This document shows, piece after piece, positions 61,451 to 64,000 of a DNA stretch of 64,000 bases. The DNA lies in NCBI RefSeq assembly GCF_000371965.1, contig NZ_AQUO01000001.1:682001-746000 (forward strand), given 5' to 3'. The translations under genes were made by a program, and so were the position numbers. Position 1 is the stretch's first letter, and each line of letters starts with the position of its first letter. The notes below the pieces were generated by a model, which saw only the letters and a program-made list of their open reading frames with translations, was not told the origin of the DNA and made no database searches. This DNA is from Paracoccus sp. N5 (GTDB lineage Bacteria; Pseudomonadota; Alphaproteobacteria; Rhodobacterales; Rhodobacteraceae).

Positions 61451-61954
61451 TCAGCCCTTGATGGCGATGCGCTTGACCTGCGACTGCGCCTTTTCCGTCT
61501 TGGGCAGGGTCACGGTCAGCACGCCGTTCCTGAAATGCGCATCGACCTCGTCCTCGCGGATCTCGGCGCCCAGCGGGATACGGCGCTCGAAACGGCCGTA
61601 AAAGCGTTCCGAGAATTGCCGGTCCTTATCCTCGACCTCCGAGCGTTTCTCGCCCTTCAGCGTCAGCACGCCGTCATCCAGCAGGACTTCGATGTCCTTC
61701 TCGTCAAGGCCCGGCACCTCGGCCGTCACCCTGATCTCCTTCTCGTTGTCGGAGATCTCGACGCTCGGCCAGCCGCCGCCAAAGGCAGGGACCGTGCCGA
61801 CCGCGGGCAGGCTGAAGCCGCGGAAGACGTCGTCGAACAGCCGGTTCACCTCGCGATGCAGCGACAGGAAGGGATCGCGGTCGCCGTCGCGGAAGGCGGT
61901 GGGAAGCTGGTTGCCGCCATTGCGGTTCCAGGGGATCAGATCACGGACATTCAT
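61451..61954 (-). CDS. Small heat-shock protein, Hsp20/alpha-crystallin family (copy 1)
   Basis: This 167-residue chaperone has an N-terminal arm (MNVRDLIPWNRNGGNQLPTA, LSLHREVNRLFDDVFRGFSL). The alpha-crystallin domain contains WPSVEISDNEKEIRVTAEVP, GVLTLKGEKRSEVEDKDRQF and ERRIPLGAEIREDEVDAHFR, closing with NGVLTVTLPKTEKAQ, the conserved GVLxVxxPK. ATG 61954 follows AAGGAGGAAAATC. It resembles class HspC/IbpA-like proteins of environmental stress loci. Holdase function against aggregation is well established for the family. Confidence 0.92.
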   Translation of the reverse strand: MNVRDLIPWNRNGGNQLPTAFRDGDRDPFLSLHREVNRLFDDVFRGFSLPAVGTVPAFGGGWPSVEISDNEKEIRVTAEVPGLDEKDIEVLLDDGVLTLKGEKRSEVEDKDRQFSERFYGRFERRIPLGAEIREDEVDAHFRNGVLTVTLPKTEKAQSQVKRIAIKG

Positions 61955-62037
61955 GATTTTCCTCCTTCATGGCAACAGGTTGCCGGAAACGCCGGGCGCT
62001 GCCCGGCGGCCGGCGGGGATCGTGCGGTGACAGGGCC

Positions 62038-62514
62038 TCAGGCGGCCTGCTTGCCGGTCTCGACCTGCTGCGGCTGGGATTTGGGCAGGGCCTTGGCCGG
62101 GGCGATCTCGATCCGGCGCGGCTTCATCTCTTGGGGGATCTCGCGCCGCAGGTCGATCGTCAGCAGCCCGTTCAGCAGTTCGGCGCCGGTCACCCTGACA
62201 TGATCGGCGAGTTGGAAGCGCCGGCGGAAGCTGCGCTCGGCAATGCCGCGATGCAGATACTCGCCCTTGTCCTCGCCAGCCTTGCGGCCGGTCACCGTCA
62301 GAACGGTCCGTTCCTGCGTGATGGCCAGTTCGTCGGGCGAGAAGCCCGCCACCGCCATGGTGATGCGATAGTCGTCCCCGCCGGTCCTGGCGATGTCATA
62401 GGGCGGCCAGTTGTCGACCGTCTCGACCCGGCTTGCCGCTTCCAGCGCGTTCAGCATCCGGTCGAAACCGATGCTCGACCGGTAGAGAGGGGAAAAATCG
62501 AAAGTGGTTCTCAT
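62038..62514 (-). CDS. Small heat-shock protein, IbpA-type Hsp20 (copy 2)
   Basis: This 158-residue protein begins MRTTFDFSPLYRSSIGFDRM, typical of alphaproteobacterial IbpA. It has WPPYDIARTGGDDYRITMAV, ITQERTVLTVTGRKAGEDKG and YLHRGIAERSFRRRFQLADH, closing with LLNGLLTIDLRREIPQEMKP. ATG 62514 follows CGGAGGATG. The transcript probably continues into copy 1, 83 bp downstream. The two paralogs differ strongly, as in other two-protein sHsp systems. Confidence 0.92.
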   Translation of the reverse strand: MRTTFDFSPLYRSSIGFDRMLNALEAASRVETVDNWPPYDIARTGGDDYRITMAVAGFSPDELAITQERTVLTVTGRKAGEDKGEYLHRGIAERSFRRRFQLADHVRVTGAELLNGLLTIDLRREIPQEMKPRRIEIAPAKALPKSQPQQVETGKQAA

Positions 62515-62619
62515 AGCCACATCCTCCGTTGAGCAACATGGATACAAGTCTTTCGCCGTGCGGTGCCGTTGCATCCGCCCCGGCATGCCGGCCCCGTTCG
62601 AGGCTTCCGGCGATCCACG

Positions 62620-62647
62620 ATTTAGGGCGAGGAAATGGCGGTTCAAG
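62620..62647 (-). promoter_or_regulatory. RpoH-type heat-shock promoter upstream of hsp20
   Basis: On the minus strand CTTGAA (62642-62647) and CCTAAAT (62620-62626) are arranged as CTTG-N17-CCTAAAT. The alphaproteobacterial RpoH consensus is CTTG-N17/18-CYTATNT, so there is one mismatch. The start of hsp20 copy 2 is about 105 bp downstream. Confidence 0.55.
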
Positions 62648-62901
62648 GGGATGAAAGCGCCGCGAATGCGGCCTCTTTCGTGCGCCCGGAAAGCCCCTGT
62701 CTGGCTGATAAAAGGCACAGGAAAAGCGCGGGAGACTGTCCGCCGTCAAGCCGGCTAGCGCTGGCCTAAAAAAAGATGAATATCCCCTGCATCCCGTCCA
62801 ATCGGAATCATGGGAAATGGATCGAGACATCTTCGCGCAACGTTTCGGCCGTAGTGAGAGTCGGCGTTACAGCGAAGAAAGCAGGTGCCCCCGCGCATCC
62901 G

Positions 62902-63102
62902 CTATTTCTTGCGTTTTTTCGCAGGCACGCCGGTGGCGGCGTCTGCCGCCTCTTTCGCCAACCGTGCAGCCTTGAGGGATGCCGTCAGCTCGCTCCTCTT
63001 GCGGGCCTGTTCATCGACGATGAGCTTCGCCTCGGAAGTGGTGCGATCCATCGCCGTCAGGGGCGCAGGGTCGCGGAAAAGGTTTCTCGCCTTGGCCAAC
63101 AT
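62902..63102 (-). CDS. Small basic helical protein (66 aa)
   Basis: MLAKARNLFRDPAPLTAMDR then TTSEAKLIVDEQARKRSELT and SLKAARLAKEAADAATGVPA ends in KKRKK. It is a small, highly charged helical protein. ATG 63102 is preceded by GGGAGACCC. It sits between hsp20 and cspA genes on the same strand. Similar short genes occur in Paracoccus next to cold-shock genes. No domain is known. Confidence 0.65.
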   Translation of the reverse strand: MLAKARNLFRDPAPLTAMDRTTSEAKLIVDEQARKRSELTASLKAARLAKEAADAATGVPAKKRKK

Positions 63103-63156
63103 ACGGGTCTCCCGAAGGGGTTCAGCCCGGCCAGATGGCCAGGCTGTTCGACAGGA

Positions 63157-63363
63157 TCAGGCGAGCGCCAGCCTGCTGGCCGATTCGCGACCATCGCGGC
63201 CCGACTCGATTTCGAAGGTCACGGCCTGACCATCCGCAACGCTGTTAAGCCCGGCCCGCTCGAGGGCCGAGATGTGCAGAAACACGTCCTTGCCGCCATG
63301 CTCGGGCGCGATGAAGCCGAAGCCCTTGGCGGCGTTGAACCATTTCACGGTGCCATTGGCCAT
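63157..63363 (-). CDS. cspA: CspA-family cold-shock protein
   Basis: This 68-residue protein carries RNP1 KGFGFIAP and RNP2 VFLHISAL: MANGTVKWFNAAKGFGFIAP followed by EHGGKDVFLHISALERAGLN and DGQAVTFEIESGRDGRESAS. It is a single OB-fold RNA chaperone that melts mRNA structure. ATG 63363 follows CAAGGAGATATCACG. It ends the stress cluster. Confidence 0.95.
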   Translation of the reverse strand: MANGTVKWFNAAKGFGFIAPEHGGKDVFLHISALERAGLNSVADGQAVTFEIESGRDGRESASRLALA

Positions 63364-63786
63364 CGTGATATCTCCTTGTGGATTTGTCGCTCGCGGAATG
63401 CAGCAACCCGGCCCAGTCAGTTCAGTTCAGTTCAAAAGCAGACCGAAGCCGAAAGGAGACAGGATGCAGAGAGAATCAACGTAGCGCCCCCTGTATGCGC
63501 CTTCGCGCCGGATAAAGCAAAACATTCTTGCATCGCATTTGTCCGATGCCTGAATCAATGGAGCCAAACCTGGCTATTTTCCACTTGGCCAGACAAAAAT
63601 TCCCGGAATCGCTCGAAAACCGATTGATCTGAGAATTTTCGACTGGAACCCGACCATGAGAATGGTGGGACATTATCTTCTGCCCCCATCTTCGGACGCA
63701 CCTATAGCGTATACCTACTAAGCGCAGGGTTGCGCTTGTACGCCAAGGGCATCGGAATATCCGAGGCACTCGAAAGTCCCGGTAGC
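63364..63786. other. Spacer upstream of cspA
   Basis: No gene is supported on either strand. It includes the cspA leader. The stretch 63560-63720 is less GC-rich than the surroundings and contains no clear dyad. Confidence 0.4.
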
Positions 63787-64000
63787 TTATCTTTCTTGCG
63801 ATAGCTCTTGGCCGAGGCCCCACAGCCTGTTCAGGATCGACCAGCTGGCTTTCGGCTGGTCACTCTGCGGAGCATTTCCATTCCCGCACAGGCACCGCCA
63901 TAGCAGGACCAACCCCGGTCTCAGATCGTCGCCATGCAAGCGGACAAGGGACGTGCGGATTGTGCGATCGAGGTTTCGGGCACGAAACCGGCAGCTTTTG
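63787..64000 (-). CDS. Unidentified protein, C-terminal part only (runs off the window)
   Basis: The minus-strand frame entering from the right edge is open for 70 codons and ends at TAA 63787. Visible are SCRFRARNLDRTIRTSLVRL, then HGDDLRPGLVLLWRCLCGNG and a C-terminal ASWSILNRLWGLGQELSQER. Codon usage is consistent with a real gene. No family was recognised; it starts outside the window. Confidence 0.35.
   Translation of the reverse strand, partial: KSCRFRARNLDRTIRTSLVRLHGDDLRPGLVLLWRCLCGNGNAPQSDQPKASWSILNRLWGLGQELSQER

Noticed and set aside
1..64000. CRISPR array, tRNA or rRNA genes
   Set aside because: No regularly spaced repeat array, cloverleaf with CCA-adjacent stem or rRNA-like conserved stretch was recognised on either strand by eye.

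Overview
The window looks like accessory DNA of a high-GC alphaproteobacterium of the Rhodobacteraceae, most likely Paracoccus or a close relative. This rests on codon bias, the Rhodobacter-type porin, the H-NS-like protein, the Trb/TraG/RepA-RPA conjugation and replication genes, and IS3, IS5/IS427 and ISNCY elements. No rRNA, tRNA or CRISPR array was recognised.

Left part (1-24.7 kb). A partial TctA transporter gene and a FadR-type regulator come first. Then comes a graveyard of fragments: an SDR tail, a PHB-depolymerase-like esterase, trbL/trbF and a histidine-kinase tail. An intact Fe3+ ABC importer (substrate-binding protein, fused permease, ATPase; 4.0-8.0 kb) follows. From 8.7 to 24 kb nested IS elements and truncated or frameshifted genes dominate: an EthD-like gene, an Fes-like enterochelin esterase, a reductase without its FAD domain, a DUF927 tail and an FtsH-like protease without its ATP-binding core. 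Intact among them are a branched-chain-type substrate-binding protein, a TIM-barrel protein, a large serine recombinase and a porin.

Catabolic operon (24.7-29.5 kb, minus strand). A LigJ-like 4-oxalomesaconate hydratase, an acetolactate-synthase-like TPP enzyme, an amidohydrolase and a 4,5-dihydroxyphthalate-decarboxylase/NMT1-like protein sit together and end at a strong terminator. They suggest aromatic dicarboxylate metabolism.

Conjugative/replicative module (30.4-47.3 kb). Two inverted IS427-type elements of identical length (849 bp), each flanked by CTAG, bracket this module. It contains CopG, TraG/VirD4, a relaxase, a probable oriT, a small adenine-type methylase, a lytic transglycosylase, DUF736, TraF peptidase, a cytosine methylase, DUF2840, RepA, an excisionase-like HTH protein, a MazE/VapC toxin-antitoxin pair, an EamA exporter, DUF6499/DUF2285 regulators, an XRE regulator and SSB. 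The trb mating-pair genes that normally follow copG are absent at this locus. The 3' part of repA carries iterons, an inverted DnaA-box pair and an AT-rich tract, which together make a candidate replication origin.

Right part (48-64 kb). A degraded second ssb lies just outside the right-hand IS. Next come a TauE/SafE exporter, an orphan DNA methylase, small conserved genes, H-NS, a methyltransferase, an AAC(3)-family gene with an in-frame amber codon, a cupin, a regulator/DUF899 pair, a phytanoyl-CoA dioxygenase-like enzyme, and a stress cluster (HtrA/DegP, SPW membrane protein, two Hsp20 proteins, CspA). A good RpoH-type promoter lies upstream of one hsp20. A partial unidentified gene runs off the right edge.
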